A stretch of 64,000 bases of DNA from Vibrio sp. STUT-A11 (GCF_026000435.1 NZ_AP026763.1:620001-684000), one strand, 5' to 3'. Positions 1 to 9,535 are shown, counted from the stretch's first letter. The notes: a model not told the origin generated them from the letters alone. Numbers and translations: made by a program.

Positions 1-706
1 TAGAGCACTTGCCTTGTTCTACTGCAAGTGGGTTTGCTTCATCACGGTATAGCCCCAGGAAACTGTCACGCTGGCCGTCGTAGGAGTCAGGATCAAACGT
101 AGAAGCTAAGTAATAGAAGCCTTCAAAATCGTTAGTGTTGTAGTACAGGTCGTATTCAATAACGCCTTGCTTGTATTCAGTTCCCGCAGAATACAGAGAC
201 ATTTGGTGGTTTTGGTTATCCGACTGAATGTGGCTAAATGAGAACTCAACAAATGAGAAAGCGCTGATGGTGCGTGGTTTGTCAGAGGTGTTCTTAATGA
301 CGACATCCCAAATTTCCGCATCTTCACCTTTTGGTACGAATAGTGTTTTCGTTGCGGTAATGCCGCTGTATTCGCACTTGAATTTTGAGTACGACAAGCC
401 GTGGCGAACTTCATAGTTCGCTACATCGAGGCTTTTCGCGACTGGCTGCCAAGAGATTGACCAGTAGTCACCCGTTTCATCATCTCTCAGATAAACGTAG
501 TGTCCCGGGCGATCAAACGTCGCATTTGGACGGAATTTGGTCACGCGGTTGTATTCTGGTGAGTTGTAGAATGAGTAGCCACCCGCATTGTGTGAAATGA
601 CCGTGCAGAACTTTTCAGTACCTAAATAGTTGGTCCAAGGAGCAGGTACATCTGGACGGGTAATGACATATTCACGATTATCGTTATCGAAATAGCCGTA
701 TTTCAT
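1..706 (-). CDS. chbP: N,N'-diacetylchitobiose phosphorylase (GH94), N-terminal part
   Basis: This is the first 235 codons of a gene that runs off the left edge of the window. The ATG at 706 follows an AAGGAAC ribosome site. The protein begins MKYGYFDNDNREYVITRPDV and continues with NYLGTEKFCTVISHNAGGYS, the N-terminal beta-sandwich of Vibrio chitobiose phosphorylase. The enzyme splits (GlcNAc)2 with phosphate in the cytoplasm to GlcNAc-1-phosphate and GlcNAc, saving one ATP compared with hydrolysis. It is the last visible gene of the chitobiose operon, 85 bases after the GH20 gene. The catalytic domain is outside the window, so integrity of the whole gene cannot be judged. Confidence 0.95.
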   Translation of the reverse strand, partial: MKYGYFDNDNREYVITRPDVPAPWTNYLGTEKFCTVISHNAGGYSFYNSPEYNRVTKFRPNATFDRPGHYVYLRDDETGDYWSISWQPVAKSLDVANYEVRHGLSYSKFKCEYSGITATKTLFVPKGEDAEIWDVVIKNTSDKPRTISAFSFVEFSFSHIQSDNQNHQMSLYSAGTEYKQGVIEYDLYYNTNDFEGFYYLASTFDPDSYDGQRDSFLGLYRDEANPLAVEQGKCS

Positions 707-791
707 TTGTGTCGTTCCTTTTTACAAAGCTGCATGTGCAGCCAAAAATTAAAAAATTCTTGAAAGCGCGATGTCTTAACGTAGCTTTACG

Positions 792-2711
792 TTACTTCCA
801 TGGGTGACGGTAATTCACTCCCTGCAGGTCGAGCAGTGGAAGGTGTCCTTTCAAACGTGATAGGTAATCTGTCCAGTTCCGCTGTTGTTTATCGGTCCAG
901 CATGCTTCTGCTAATGCTGTCAGGCGAGGGAATATCATGTAGTCCATGCGTGACTGGTTATTGATAATTTCGCACCAAAGTGCGGCCTGAATACCTCGAA
1001 TACGTTTTCGAACCGGATCGTCATCTGCCACTTGTGCTAATGGTTCGTAGCTATACGCTGTTTCCAAAGGTATCGGGTTTGCCCAATCTACTCCGGGTTC
1101 TTCTGGTGCGTAATCTTGGGTCATATCCAGGTAAGTGGTTTGAGCAGGTTGCAGCACAACATCGAAGCCTTGGCGAGCGCAATTCAGCGCTGCATCTTCA
1201 CTTAGCCATGAATAGATAACGGTATCTTTGCTGACTTTGTTACCATGCTGAGCTTCTTCCCACCCCAGCATTCGTTTACCAAGCTCGCGAAGTTTGTCTT
1301 CTGCATGACGCAAGTAGTGGCCTTGCAGTTCTTTGTAGTCGCTATAGCCTTGTTGCTCCATCAACGCCTGACAGGCTGGGCTTTTCGACCAGACGCCATG
1401 GGGGACTTCATCAGCTCCAATGTGGATGTACGGGGCTGGGAATAAAGCGGCGACTTCTTCCAGCACTTTGTCGATAAATTCGTAACTGCCCGGTAGCGCT
1501 GGGTTGATCACGTTATCGTTGTAGTGCTGAATACTGCGATACTCAGTGGTATCTTCTGCTTCTACCAGTAGGTGAGGCAGTGACTTAATGGCAGCGCGGC
1601 AGTGACCTGGAACATCAATTTCTGGTATGACGGTAATACTGCGCTGCGCCGCATAGGCAACCACTTCTTTTATTTCTTCTTGGGTATAAAACCCGCCATA
1701 ACGCTGAGACAAATGCGTATATTGTGGCTCAATCGCCTCATCTAGCCCACGCCATGCCCCTATGCTGGTCAGCTCTGGCAGTGATTTAATCTCAATTCGC
1801 CAGCCTTCATCATCCGTAAGGTGCCAATGGAAGGTGTTGAATTTGTAGTGTGCCAATTGGTTGATAAGACGTTTTACTTGCTCTACGGAATGAAAGTGGC
1901 GTGCACAATCGAGCATCATTCCACGATATTTGAATCGCGGTCTGTCTTTAATTGAGCAACAGACAACTGCCTTATCATGGTCTCCCACACTTCGTTTGAT
2001 AAGTTGTAGCAAGGTCGCGCTAGCATGCGTGAACCCAGACTTTGAACCTGCCTCAATTTTTATTGATTCTTCAGTCACTTTGAGCTTATAGGCACCTTTG
2101 TCTAGGGTCGGGTTACTTTTAAAGATAATCTGACTGTTATTAGATGGTGTAAGCTCAAATTGGTGAATACGTTTTAATTCATCGAGTAACCAATCTTTGG
2201 CTGAATTGGCTAAATCGGAGTAAGTACAGATACCAACACGGTTGTGAAGAGAGAAGTAATTATCGCTAACTTCAATTTGGTTTGGCTTAGGTAGTAGAGG
2301 CTGAGCATGAATCAGGCTCGGTGGAATTTCACTACGCTCACGGTACGGAGAAGCCAGAACGATAGGTGTTACGTCAACCTCGGCTCGCTGAACTTTACCA
2401 TTGACGACAAAATCAACCAGAGCTTCATTTAATCCGTCTGAATAGTAGCGAAATGGATTTGAACCAATACTGAACTCACAATAGAAATTGTGATTAGCCT
2501 CCAGAACCATACTTTCGGGTTTGAGCGTACAGAAGCTACCAATTTGGTTAAGTACACCGTTAGATACACTGTAAGGTAAAATGTAACGATCGAAAGCAAA
2601 CGTCAGATGCCAATCATCAAGATCTTGGTCACTTAGGTTATGAAAAGTGAGTCCAAATCGACAATTTTGCTTCAGTTCAGATAGGACAACGAGGTCAACG
2701 CGATATTCCAT
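792..2711 (-). CDS. Cytoplasmic beta-N-acetylhexosaminidase (GH20)
   Basis: The 639-residue protein has no signal peptide, so it acts in the cytoplasm on imported chitin oligosaccharides, releasing GlcNAc from non-reducing ends. Residues about 1-250 form the non-catalytic N-terminal region. The GH20 barrel starts near KYRGMMLDCARHF (about 262) and contains FHWHLTDDEGWR and the catalytic Asp-Glu pair D434-E435 in HIGADEVPHG. Aromatic residues typical of the sugar pocket follow (YSWLSEDA, ALWCEI). It ends 85 bases before chbP and starts 8 bases after the kinase stop, so it is co-transcribed with both. It fits the position of the hexosaminidase of the Vibrio cholerae chb operon (VC0613). Confidence 0.95.
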   Translation of the reverse strand: MEYRVDLVVLSELKQNCRFGLTFHNLSDQDLDDWHLTFAFDRYILPYSVSNGVLNQIGSFCTLKPESMVLEANHNFYCEFSIGSNPFRYYSDGLNEALVDFVVNGKVQRAEVDVTPIVLASPYRERSEIPPSLIHAQPLLPKPNQIEVSDNYFSLHNRVGICTYSDLANSAKDWLLDELKRIHQFELTPSNNSQIIFKSNPTLDKGAYKLKVTEESIKIEAGSKSGFTHASATLLQLIKRSVGDHDKAVVCCSIKDRPRFKYRGMMLDCARHFHSVEQVKRLINQLAHYKFNTFHWHLTDDEGWRIEIKSLPELTSIGAWRGLDEAIEPQYTHLSQRYGGFYTQEEIKEVVAYAAQRSITVIPEIDVPGHCRAAIKSLPHLLVEAEDTTEYRSIQHYNDNVINPALPGSYEFIDKVLEEVAALFPAPYIHIGADEVPHGVWSKSPACQALMEQQGYSDYKELQGHYLRHAEDKLRELGKRMLGWEEAQHGNKVSKDTVIYSWLSEDAALNCARQGFDVVLQPAQTTYLDMTQDYAPEEPGVDWANPIPLETAYSYEPLAQVADDDPVRKRIRGIQAALWCEIINNQSRMDYMIFPRLTALAEACWTDKQQRNWTDYLSRLKGHLPLLDLQGVNYRHPWK

Positions 2712-2719
2712 ATCGACTC

Positions 2720-3610
2720 CTATTCTATCGATAGCGTGTAAAGGTTATGTTCAGGCTTGCCAGCGAACATGATGGCGCCTTCAATCGCATCAAACTGAGG
2801 TTTTACAATCCATTTCTGAACGGGCGGTGATAGCCAGTGGAGAATACGTTCAGCAATGCTGCCCATTAAACAAATTCGGGTCGCGCCACGCTTGTTAAGT
2901 GCCATGAGAAACATTTCTATATCCGAGGCAGTCTGTTTTAGCATTTCAATGGCGAGCGTATCGCCTTGCTGTGCATATTGGAAAATGGCCGGAGAAAACT
3001 GTCCGTAATCGCGAGGAAGTGCTTGTTTTGACCAAGCCACCACATTGTCTACGTCGTTTTCGAAGTGCGCCATGATGTGCTGGGCGAGCGGAGTTTTGTC
3101 TCGAATATCATCCTCTGCCAGTAAAACCTGCTGAATTAAGCGCAGCCCCATAACCGCTCCGCTACCTTGATCTGAGATTGGGAACTCGCGGCCTCCAACA
3201 ACATGCTGTTGCAACCCTTTAAGGTAGATACCGCAAGATCCGGTGCCAGCAATCATGATGGCACCGTCTTGCCCATTATGTGCGCCGATGCAGGCACCGT
3301 ATGCATCGGTGTTTAGTGTCATGCTGGCAAAAGGGTGGGCGAGAGACATAAAAGCATTCCAGGACGCTTTGTGTTCCGCCCCTGCAAGCGCGAGGCCCAC
3401 ATGCATAGACGAAAAATCTTGCTCAGATAACCCGCCTTGTTTCGCTGCCAACGCAATTGCCTCGATGATCGAAGCCATCGCCACTTCAGCACCAAGCATG
3501 ATGTTTGCGCTGCCAGTTTTCGCTTCACCAAGAAAATTGCCCTCCGCATCTTTAATTCGGGCGCGGCAAGAAGTACCGCCACCATCAATACCGACAAAGT
3601 ATATCGCCAT
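2720..3610 (-). CDS. gspK: Glucosamine/N-acetylglucosamine kinase, BadF/BadG ATPase family
   Basis: A 296-residue cytoplasmic sugar kinase. The phosphate-1 loop GIDGGGTSCRARI lies at about residues 7-19 and the second phosphate loop IAGTGSCGIYLKG near residue 120. In V. cholerae the gene at this place in the chitobiose operon encodes the glucosamine-specific kinase GspK, so the likely product here is glucosamine-6-phosphate. Activity on GlcNAc cannot be excluded from sequence. It sits between the GH20 and GH9 genes with gaps of 8 and 5 bases, consistent with phosphorylating the monosaccharides those enzymes release. Confidence 0.9.
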   Translation of the reverse strand: MAIYFVGIDGGGTSCRARIKDAEGNFLGEAKTGSANIMLGAEVAMASIIEAIALAAKQGGLSEQDFSSMHVGLALAGAEHKASWNAFMSLAHPFASMTLNTDAYGACIGAHNGQDGAIMIAGTGSCGIYLKGLQQHVVGGREFPISDQGSGAVMGLRLIQQVLLAEDDIRDKTPLAQHIMAHFENDVDNVVAWSKQALPRDYGQFSPAIFQYAQQGDTLAIEMLKQTASDIEMFLMALNKRGATRICLMGSIAERILHWLSPPVQKWIVKPQFDAIEGAIMFAGKPEHNLYTLSIE

Positions 3611-3615
3611 GGTGA

Positions 3616-5337
3616 TTACTCCTTAACTTCTTGTGGTAGGTGGTGGGCTTGGCTGATGATAGCGAGCAAGTACCACGCACCATGTGGGATCCATTGTTCA
3701 CCCCAACGCCAGTTTTGCAGGGTGTCGTCTTTCTGTGCTGGTGGATTAAAGGCGATGTCCTCTTCGTCATCAAATCCACCAGTGATGCCATTACAGATGC
3801 CACCTTTGGCGTTAAAGAAACCAAACTGTGGAAGGTAGTCTGGGTTATTTTGGCCATGACCGTCGAGCATGCACATATCGTATGGATTCAAGCCCACAAT
3901 CCAGTTAAGTGCATCTTGCCCGAGACGTACCAGCTGTTGCTGTTTCTCTTTGGATTCAATATACGGCTGGGCAAGGTATGCCATTGCAGCTAATGAACCC
4001 AAACGCGCATTTTCTCCTTGCCACCAATAGCCAGATTCGTTGTTGTGGGCAACAAAGAACGCATCGCGTTTCGACTCTTCAACACCTTTGACATATTGAC
4101 GAGGGTAGCCAAATGGATTGGTGACACGATTGGTGAGCTTCAATTCAAATTCGCATGCCTGGTTGACCGTCTGTTTTGTGGACGCAGCCAACTCGGAGTC
4201 GTCTTCGATAGAGAGGTATTCACAAAGAGCAATCACTGGCAATCCAGGTTCCGCTGCATGGAAGTAAGGGCGGCTACCATCTTGGTTAGCTGACCAAAAA
4301 TGCTTGAATTTTTCATCACTCATTTGTCGTCCAGCCAGGCGTGAAGCCCACAGGCGGCTTTCGTCTAAGTAACGGCTTTGTTTGGTTGTTTTAAACAGTT
4401 CAACACTGGCAAGCAAAGCACAGTACTCGTCGATGATATTCTCTTCGCCATCATTGAGATATTGCTTGTTATGTTCCTTTAGGTGCCAGTAGCCATTTTC
4501 TGCCGTATTTAGGTATTGCTGTTGATCGAATTCACCATGAACATCTATGCGAGATGCAGTGGCAAGTGCGGCAATCGCGACTCCACCACCTTGTCTAAAG
4601 CCTGCCTGATAGTCATCGAACTTGTGACCAAGTTGCGTTTCGAACGCACAGATTTCTCGTTGGGCGGTATCTTTGCTCCATTTATCAAATACCGTCATGT
4701 AAAAGAAACCTTTCTCGTTTTGCATGCGAACAAGGAAATCGGCACCATACAGCGCTTCTTCAATGAGGCGTGTGCGGGTGAAAGCAGCGATACTGTCGCT
4801 AGCCTGGAGCAGAGAAAGTCCTTTTAGCATGTTCCAAACCACCATAGGGGTTTGTTGTGGGTTAAGGTAGTTTGCGTACGAAAGGTGACTTAGATATTTG
4901 CTTACATCTCCAGACGCATCGTACCAACCGCCATGAACATCGGCTGTCTGTTCGGAATTTAATAGCGTAGCCTGACGATCGGCATGATCGAAAATCCCAC
5001 CGCAGCGCTGAGATTTAAAGTAATGGATCACATCGGATAGTGTGCGATCTAAAAGGAGTTGTTCACCAACTTCGAAGTGAGAAGAACATACGTTATCTAA
5101 GCAAAGGTAATAGTGGCCAGGGATCTCAAAGGACGAAAAGTCGATAAGATAAAAATACCCCTGATGCCAATTCGCTACTTTCCCTTGCTTCTGCACCGCA
5201 AAGGTAGCAACAGTTTTATCGCTCTTGGCACAAACCAGTGTGGCGGTATCAGAAGATAATTGTGATTGTTCTGTCTGTATTACCGCTTTTTTCGGCCCCA
5301 GACGCTCGTAACCAATGTGGTTAGTCAGTAGCAGCAT
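3616..5337 (-). CDS. GH9-family exo-beta-glucosaminidase (annotated elsewhere as endoglucanase-related)
   Basis: The 573-residue protein has no signal peptide and a GH9 fold: an N-terminal immunoglobulin-like domain (about 1-95) followed by an alpha6/alpha6 barrel. The catalytic-base motif is YDASGDVSKY with D140 and D144, and the C-terminal GH9 segment is seen in WIVGLNPYDMCMLDG and GGFDDEEDIAFNPP. Vibrionaceae proteins of this type cut glucosamine from chitosan-type oligosaccharides rather than cellulose. The next gene, for glucosamine kinase, agrees with that. The gene lies between the ABC ATPase gene (62-base gap holding a hairpin) and gspK (5-base gap). The product name on many records, endoglucanase, is probably misleading. 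Confidence 0.88.
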   Translation of the reverse strand: MLLLTNHIGYERLGPKKAVIQTEQSQLSSDTATLVCAKSDKTVATFAVQKQGKVANWHQGYFYLIDFSSFEIPGHYYLCLDNVCSSHFEVGEQLLLDRTLSDVIHYFKSQRCGGIFDHADRQATLLNSEQTADVHGGWYDASGDVSKYLSHLSYANYLNPQQTPMVVWNMLKGLSLLQASDSIAAFTRTRLIEEALYGADFLVRMQNEKGFFYMTVFDKWSKDTAQREICAFETQLGHKFDDYQAGFRQGGGVAIAALATASRIDVHGEFDQQQYLNTAENGYWHLKEHNKQYLNDGEENIIDEYCALLASVELFKTTKQSRYLDESRLWASRLAGRQMSDEKFKHFWSANQDGSRPYFHAAEPGLPVIALCEYLSIEDDSELAASTKQTVNQACEFELKLTNRVTNPFGYPRQYVKGVEESKRDAFFVAHNNESGYWWQGENARLGSLAAMAYLAQPYIESKEKQQQLVRLGQDALNWIVGLNPYDMCMLDGHGQNNPDYLPQFGFFNAKGGICNGITGGFDDEEDIAFNPPAQKDDTLQNWRWGEQWIPHGAWYLLAIISQAHHLPQEVKE

Positions 5338-5370
5338 TTAATGTCTCCGCGAAACAAAACAATTGGAAAT

Positions 5371-5390
5371 GGGCCAGTTTTCTCTGGCCC
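5371..5390 (-). other. Intra-operon hairpin between ABC ATPase and GH9 genes
   Basis: GGGCCAG and CTGGCCC form a perfect 7-base-pair stem with a 6-base loop. On the coding strand it is followed by ATTTCC, not a full U-tract, so it looks more like an mRNA processing or stability element than a terminator. It separates transport genes from catabolic genes. Confidence 0.5.
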
Positions 5391-5399
5391 TAGTTATGC

Positions 5400-6395
5400 T
5401 TAGTTCTCAAATAGGTAACAACGGACAAAGTGGTTTTCAGATAGTTGGGTAACGCCTGGTAATTGTTGGCGACACTTATCTGATGCGTGCACACAGCGTC
5501 CCGCAAATGGACACCCGACTGATTCTGGCGTCCAGAGTGGGATCTCTCCTTTGTTTCCTTTTAGTTTCTCGTGAATAGACTTCGATGGATCGGGTACGGC
5601 AGAAACCAACAATTGAGTGTATGGGTGTTGAGGATCATGAATGATTTCCTCTGTGTCTCCCCACTCCACCATGTGTCCGACGTACATTACTGCCAAATCT
5701 TCCGCGATGTAGCGCGCCGTTGCGATATCGTGAGTGATATAAAGCAGAGACATTTGTTTCTCGAACTTCATCTCTTCCATCAGGTTCAGAACACCCGCTC
5801 GAATAGAGACGTCCAACATTGAGGTTGGTTCGTCTGCCAATACGACTTCTGCACCAACTGCGATGTTACGAGCTAGGTTTACACGCTGACGCTGACCACC
5901 AGAAAGCTGGTGAGGGAACTTTTGCGCGGTCTCTTTAGGCGGTATAAGACCTACTTGTTCCAGCAAGTCATACACGCGTTCTTCCAGTTCTTTCTTGTTG
6001 CCCGGTGACACTTTTTTATGGATAAGCAGTGGTCGCGCAATGTGGTGGAAAATGTTGTGTGTCGGGTTTAGTGAGCCAAATGGGTCTTGCCAGACCATTT
6101 GTACTCCTTCTCGGTAAGACATTAAATCTTGTCTTGATTGAATATCTTGAATATCACGTCCTTTGTATTCAATGATGCCTTCCGAAGGGGCGTACATTTT
6201 CGCAATCATTTTTGCGGTTGTAGATTTACCTGAGCCAGATTCACCTACAACAGACAAGCCGCGACTTTTATACATTTTGAATGATACGTCGTTAATCGCA
6301 CGCATCTTGGACTGCTTGATAGAATTGCTATTTAGCGGGAAGTCTTTAACGACATTTTTACCCTCGATCAGCAGCTCGCCGAGTTGTTTGCTCAT
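5400..6395 (-). CDS. Chitobiose ABC transporter, ATP-binding subunit 2 (OppF-like)
   Basis: A 331-residue ATPase of the oligopeptide/dipeptide transporter class. Walker A is GESGSGKSTTAK (near 54-65), the signature is LSGGQRQRVNLAR, Walker B is VVLADEPTSMLD and the switch histidine is in LLYITHDIATARY. The C-terminal oligopeptide-type extension carries cysteines (GCPFAGRC, DKCRQQ, RCYLF) typical of OppD/OppF. It pairs with the next ATPase gene to drive uptake of chitin oligosaccharides through the two permeases. The order corresponds to VC0616 of V. cholerae. Confidence 0.95.
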   Translation of the reverse strand: MSKQLGELLIEGKNVVKDFPLNSNSIKQSKMRAINDVSFKMYKSRGLSVVGESGSGKSTTAKMIAKMYAPSEGIIEYKGRDIQDIQSRQDLMSYREGVQMVWQDPFGSLNPTHNIFHHIARPLLIHKKVSPGNKKELEERVYDLLEQVGLIPPKETAQKFPHQLSGGQRQRVNLARNIAVGAEVVLADEPTSMLDVSIRAGVLNLMEEMKFEKQMSLLYITHDIATARYIAEDLAVMYVGHMVEWGDTEEIIHDPQHPYTQLLVSAVPDPSKSIHEKLKGNKGEIPLWTPESVGCPFAGRCVHASDKCRQQLPGVTQLSENHFVRCYLFEN

Positions 6396-6443
6396 AATTC
6401 TCTCCAGTGTAATTTTGTTCGTAGCTAACGTGATTTCGGGACG

Positions 6444-7427
6444 TTAAACCTTAGCCTGAGCAATGGTTTCGCCATACAAATGGCAGTTTGAGAAACGACT
6501 TGGCTCTATCTGACGCAATTGAGTCGGTATTTTCGTGCATGCTTCGTGGACACGGTCACAGCGAGCCTGGAAACGACAGCCTTGCGGAATTTCAAGCAAG
6601 TTCAAAGGGTTCCCCGGGATACCCGTTAGTTTGGTCTTTGGACCTGTTAGTGGAGGGAAAGAGCTGCCCAAACCTTTTGTGTATGGGTGGTAAGGACTTT
6701 CCAAAATTTGCTTTGAAGGCGCGACTTCAATCAGTTCACCTGAATACATAATTCCGATGCGATCGGAAAACTCAACCATCAACGATAAGTCGTGAGTGAT
6801 AAACAGAATTGAGAAGCCAAACTCTTCTTTAAGCGCATAAATTTTCTGCAATATTTCACGTTGAACCACAACATCGAGAGCGGTTGTTGGTTCATCCATG
6901 ATGATCATTTTTGGGTTTAGAGCCAAAGCGATGGCAATCACCAAGCGCTGACGCATGCCACCAGAAAACTGGTGAGGGTAGTCACTAAGTCGGCTAGGAT
7001 GAATATCGACAATTTCCAGTAAACCTTCTGCGCGTTTCTTGGCTTGTTCACGCGTCAAGTTGGTATGGCGCATAATGACATCGCAGAACTGCTCTTCCAT
7101 GGTTAGGACAGGGTTCAGGGCATTCATCGCGCTTTGGAATACCATCGACATTTCACTCCAGCGGAATGATTGCATTCGGCTGTCACTGTATTGAAGAATG
7201 TCTTCGCCGTTGAAGATGACTTCACCACCTGTAATGAATGCTGGCGGCTTATGCAGACGCATTAGCGAGAAAGCAACGGTTGATTTACCACAGCCAGACT
7301 CTCCAGCCAGGCCAAACACTTCGCCAGGGGCGATATCGAAACTAACATTGTTACAAGCACGAACATCGCCAGCATCTGTAATGTAATCTACGCAGAGGTT
7401 ACGGATAGAAATTAGTGGTGCAGTCAT
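6444..7427 (-). CDS. Chitobiose ABC transporter, ATP-binding subunit 1 (OppD-like)
   Basis: A 327-residue ATPase with Walker A GESGCGKSTVAF, signature FSGGMRQRLVIA, Walker B MIIMDEPTTALDV, and the OppD-type C-terminal region with GCRFQARC. The longer reading frame opens at 7448, but the start MTAPLISI at 7427 is preferred: it has a GGAGAC ribosome site 8 bases upstream and lies two bases after the permease stop, whereas the longer start would overlap the permease gene. It works with the OppF-like partner encoded just downstream. Confidence 0.93.
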   Translation of the reverse strand: MTAPLISIRNLCVDYITDAGDVRACNNVSFDIAPGEVFGLAGESGCGKSTVAFSLMRLHKPPAFITGGEVIFNGEDILQYSDSRMQSFRWSEMSMVFQSAMNALNPVLTMEEQFCDVIMRHTNLTREQAKKRAEGLLEIVDIHPSRLSDYPHQFSGGMRQRLVIAIALALNPKMIIMDEPTTALDVVVQREILQKIYALKEEFGFSILFITHDLSLMVEFSDRIGIMYSGELIEVAPSKQILESPYHPYTKGLGSSFPPLTGPKTKLTGIPGNPLNLLEIPQGCRFQARCDRVHEACTKIPTQLRQIEPSRFSNCHLYGETIAQAKV

Positions 7428-7429
7428 GA

Positions 7430-8455
7430 TTATTTGTCTCCGCTCCATAGTGCATTTTGAGGTGGCATATCTGGTGTGCGTTGTTTCTTATCTTGGTCTG
7501 CTAGATTTTTCCAACGCTTCATTCCTTTGTGCGAGCGTAGTTGTGGGTTAGCAATTTCATCAACGGCAAAGTTAAGTAAGGCAAGACCGACAACTAGGAA
7601 TGTTAATGCAAAACAAGGAGCCAATAGTTCCCACCATGCACCTATAATCATTGAAGATGATGTGTTCACGTTGTACAGCATGATGCCCCAGCTAACAGTG
7701 CTAGGATTACCTAAACCTAAGAAGGATAGAGTTGCTTCCGTCATGATAGCCAGCATTACAGAACCAATGAAACTAGCTCCGACGATTGAGATAAGGTTCG
7801 GTAAAATTTCGACAAAGATAATTCTAAATGATGATTCACCAAGTACTTCAGCCGCTTTTACAAACTCTTTTTCACGTAGAGAGAGTGTTTGTGAGCGAAC
7901 AACCCTTGCCCCCCATGCCCAGGAGGTTGCGCCTATTACCAAGGCGATCGTTAACGGTCCCGCAGCACCAATAAAAGCGGCAATGACAAACAGTAATGGC
8001 AATTGGGGGATTACCAACATAATGTTCATTGCGGCGGACAATATGTCGTCAACACGTCCACCGAAGTAACCAGCAGTAACACCGATGATGGTTGCTAGCA
8101 CACACACCATGATACCAGCACCAAACCCTACAGCTAATGACGTACGTGCACCGTAAACCACTTGTGACCATACATCACGTCCCATACGAGTTGTTCCAAG
8201 AACGTGATCTGCTTTTTTAGATAGTAGTAATGTACGGCGGCTGTCTGCTAGATTTTGGGCAATCCAACCGTCCGGGTTTGCTTTTGCTGACTTCACTACA
8301 AAGCCTGGGTACTCGTGAGGGTTACCTGTACGTTTGTCTGGAGCATGTTTTGTGATAACCGGCGCAAAGATCGCACCTAAAACGAAAATCATGATGATTA
8401 CAAAACCAACCAGCGCTTTATTGTTATTCGAGAATAAGTTAAATAGTTTTTTCAT
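7430..8455 (-). CDS. Chitobiose ABC transporter, permease 2 (OppC/DppC-like)
   Basis: A 341-residue inner-membrane protein with a first membrane helix at about 15-35, a periplasmic loop of roughly 65 residues, then a BPD-type permease domain with five helices. The EAA-type coupling motif is EVLGESSFRIIFVEILPN. The last 40 residues are charged and cytoplasmic. It forms a heterodimeric channel with the permease encoded 2 bases upstream. Confidence 0.95.
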   Translation of the reverse strand: MKKLFNLFSNNNKALVGFVIIMIFVLGAIFAPVITKHAPDKRTGNPHEYPGFVVKSAKANPDGWIAQNLADSRRTLLLSKKADHVLGTTRMGRDVWSQVVYGARTSLAVGFGAGIMVCVLATIIGVTAGYFGGRVDDILSAAMNIMLVIPQLPLLFVIAAFIGAAGPLTIALVIGATSWAWGARVVRSQTLSLREKEFVKAAEVLGESSFRIIFVEILPNLISIVGASFIGSVMLAIMTEATLSFLGLGNPSTVSWGIMLYNVNTSSSMIIGAWWELLAPCFALTFLVVGLALLNFAVDEIANPQLRSHKGMKRWKNLADQDKKQRTPDMPPQNALWSGDK

Positions 8456-8457
8456 GT

Positions 8458-9444
8458 CTATTTGCTCCCTTTACGCAGGCGAGGGTCAAGTGCCACAATA
8501 AGCATGTCGGCCAAAAAGTTAAAGAACAGCATAAACATAGTCATAATTAGTAATTGACCCTGTAATACTTGATAGTCACGAGCATGAATTGCATTTAGTA
8601 GTACCGTACCAAGTCCTGGGTAGTTGAAGATCATTTCGATAATTAGCTGACCACCGATTGCCATACCAAGTGCCATTGAAAGTGCTGTCACACTCGGTAG
8701 CATTGCGTTTCGGGCAGCGTAGTTAAAGACCACGCGGTTCTCGCTTAAACCTTTACCCTTAGCCATGGTGATGTAATCTTCGTTTAGCAGGTTAATCATG
8801 TTGTTACGCATGTTGATCAAGAAGCCACCGATCTGGATGATGGTTGCACAAAATAGAGGCAATACAGCATGGTAAGCAACGTCTTTTAAGAATTCCCAGC
8901 TTGTCCAATCAGGGGTCAAGCCAGCCGTGTATGCATACGTCGATGGAAACCAATTTAATCCATACGAGAAGGTGAATAACACTAGCATCGCGACGACCAC
9001 AGGAGGTACAGCTTGTACTACCATCATTCCCGGTGAAATGAACGCGTCGTATTTGCTACCGCGCTTCCACGCAGCGAAGATACCGAGCGTAGAGCCAATA
9101 CAGAATGCGAGTACTACAGCAGAGCCTGCTAAGAAAAGAGACCAACCAACAGCACCACCCAATACGTCATTTACAGTCTGAGGGAATGTTTGAATTGATA
9201 TACCTAGGTCCCAAGTAAGAATACCTTTTAGGTAGATGAAATACTGTTCGTAGATTGGTCCGTCAACAAATCCGAGCAATTCTCTCATTGCTGCGATTCG
9301 TTCTGGCGTCACCTGTGAATTTGCGTTGGCAAACATCATGGTAACAGGGTCACCAGGCATTGCTCTAGGCAAAATAAAATTGAGTGTTATTGCAAATAAA
9401 AGCGCTATCAAATAAAAAGATAACCGGCGAATAAAGAAACCCAT
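8458..9444 (-). CDS. Chitobiose ABC transporter, permease 1 (OppB/DppB-like)
   Basis: A 328-residue inner-membrane protein with six predicted helices. The N-terminal helix at about 9-29 is followed by the typical OppB motif PGDPVTMMFA, and the coupling loop reads YITMAKGKGLSENRVVF near residue 220. It is the first membrane component of the operon and is separated from the binding-protein gene by 135 bases that hold two hairpins, which may lower its expression relative to the binding protein. Confidence 0.95.
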   Translation of the reverse strand: MGFFIRRLSFYLIALLFAITLNFILPRAMPGDPVTMMFANANSQVTPERIAAMRELLGFVDGPIYEQYFIYLKGILTWDLGISIQTFPQTVNDVLGGAVGWSLFLAGSAVVLAFCIGSTLGIFAAWKRGSKYDAFISPGMMVVQAVPPVVVAMLVLFTFSYGLNWFPSTYAYTAGLTPDWTSWEFLKDVAYHAVLPLFCATIIQIGGFLINMRNNMINLLNEDYITMAKGKGLSENRVVFNYAARNAMLPSVTALSMALGMAIGGQLIIEMIFNYPGLGTVLLNAIHARDYQVLQGQLLIMTMFMLFFNFLADMLIVALDPRLRKGSK

Positions 9445-9498
9445 AACTCACACCTTAGTCACCCAGTGGCATATTCCACTGGATTTAAGACAAAAAAT

Positions 9499-9535
9499 CC
9501 CCTAACGCAAAGCGCCATTTAAAAAGAAATAGGGG
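9499..9535 (-). terminator. Attenuator-like hairpin between binding-protein and permease genes
   Basis: On the transcribed strand CCCCTA pairs with TAGGGG across a 25-base loop that itself contains a short CGC/GCG stem, and the right arm is followed by ATTTTTT. The arm and U-tract resemble a leaky intrinsic terminator. Such partial terminators are common after periplasmic binding-protein genes. Confidence 0.5.
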
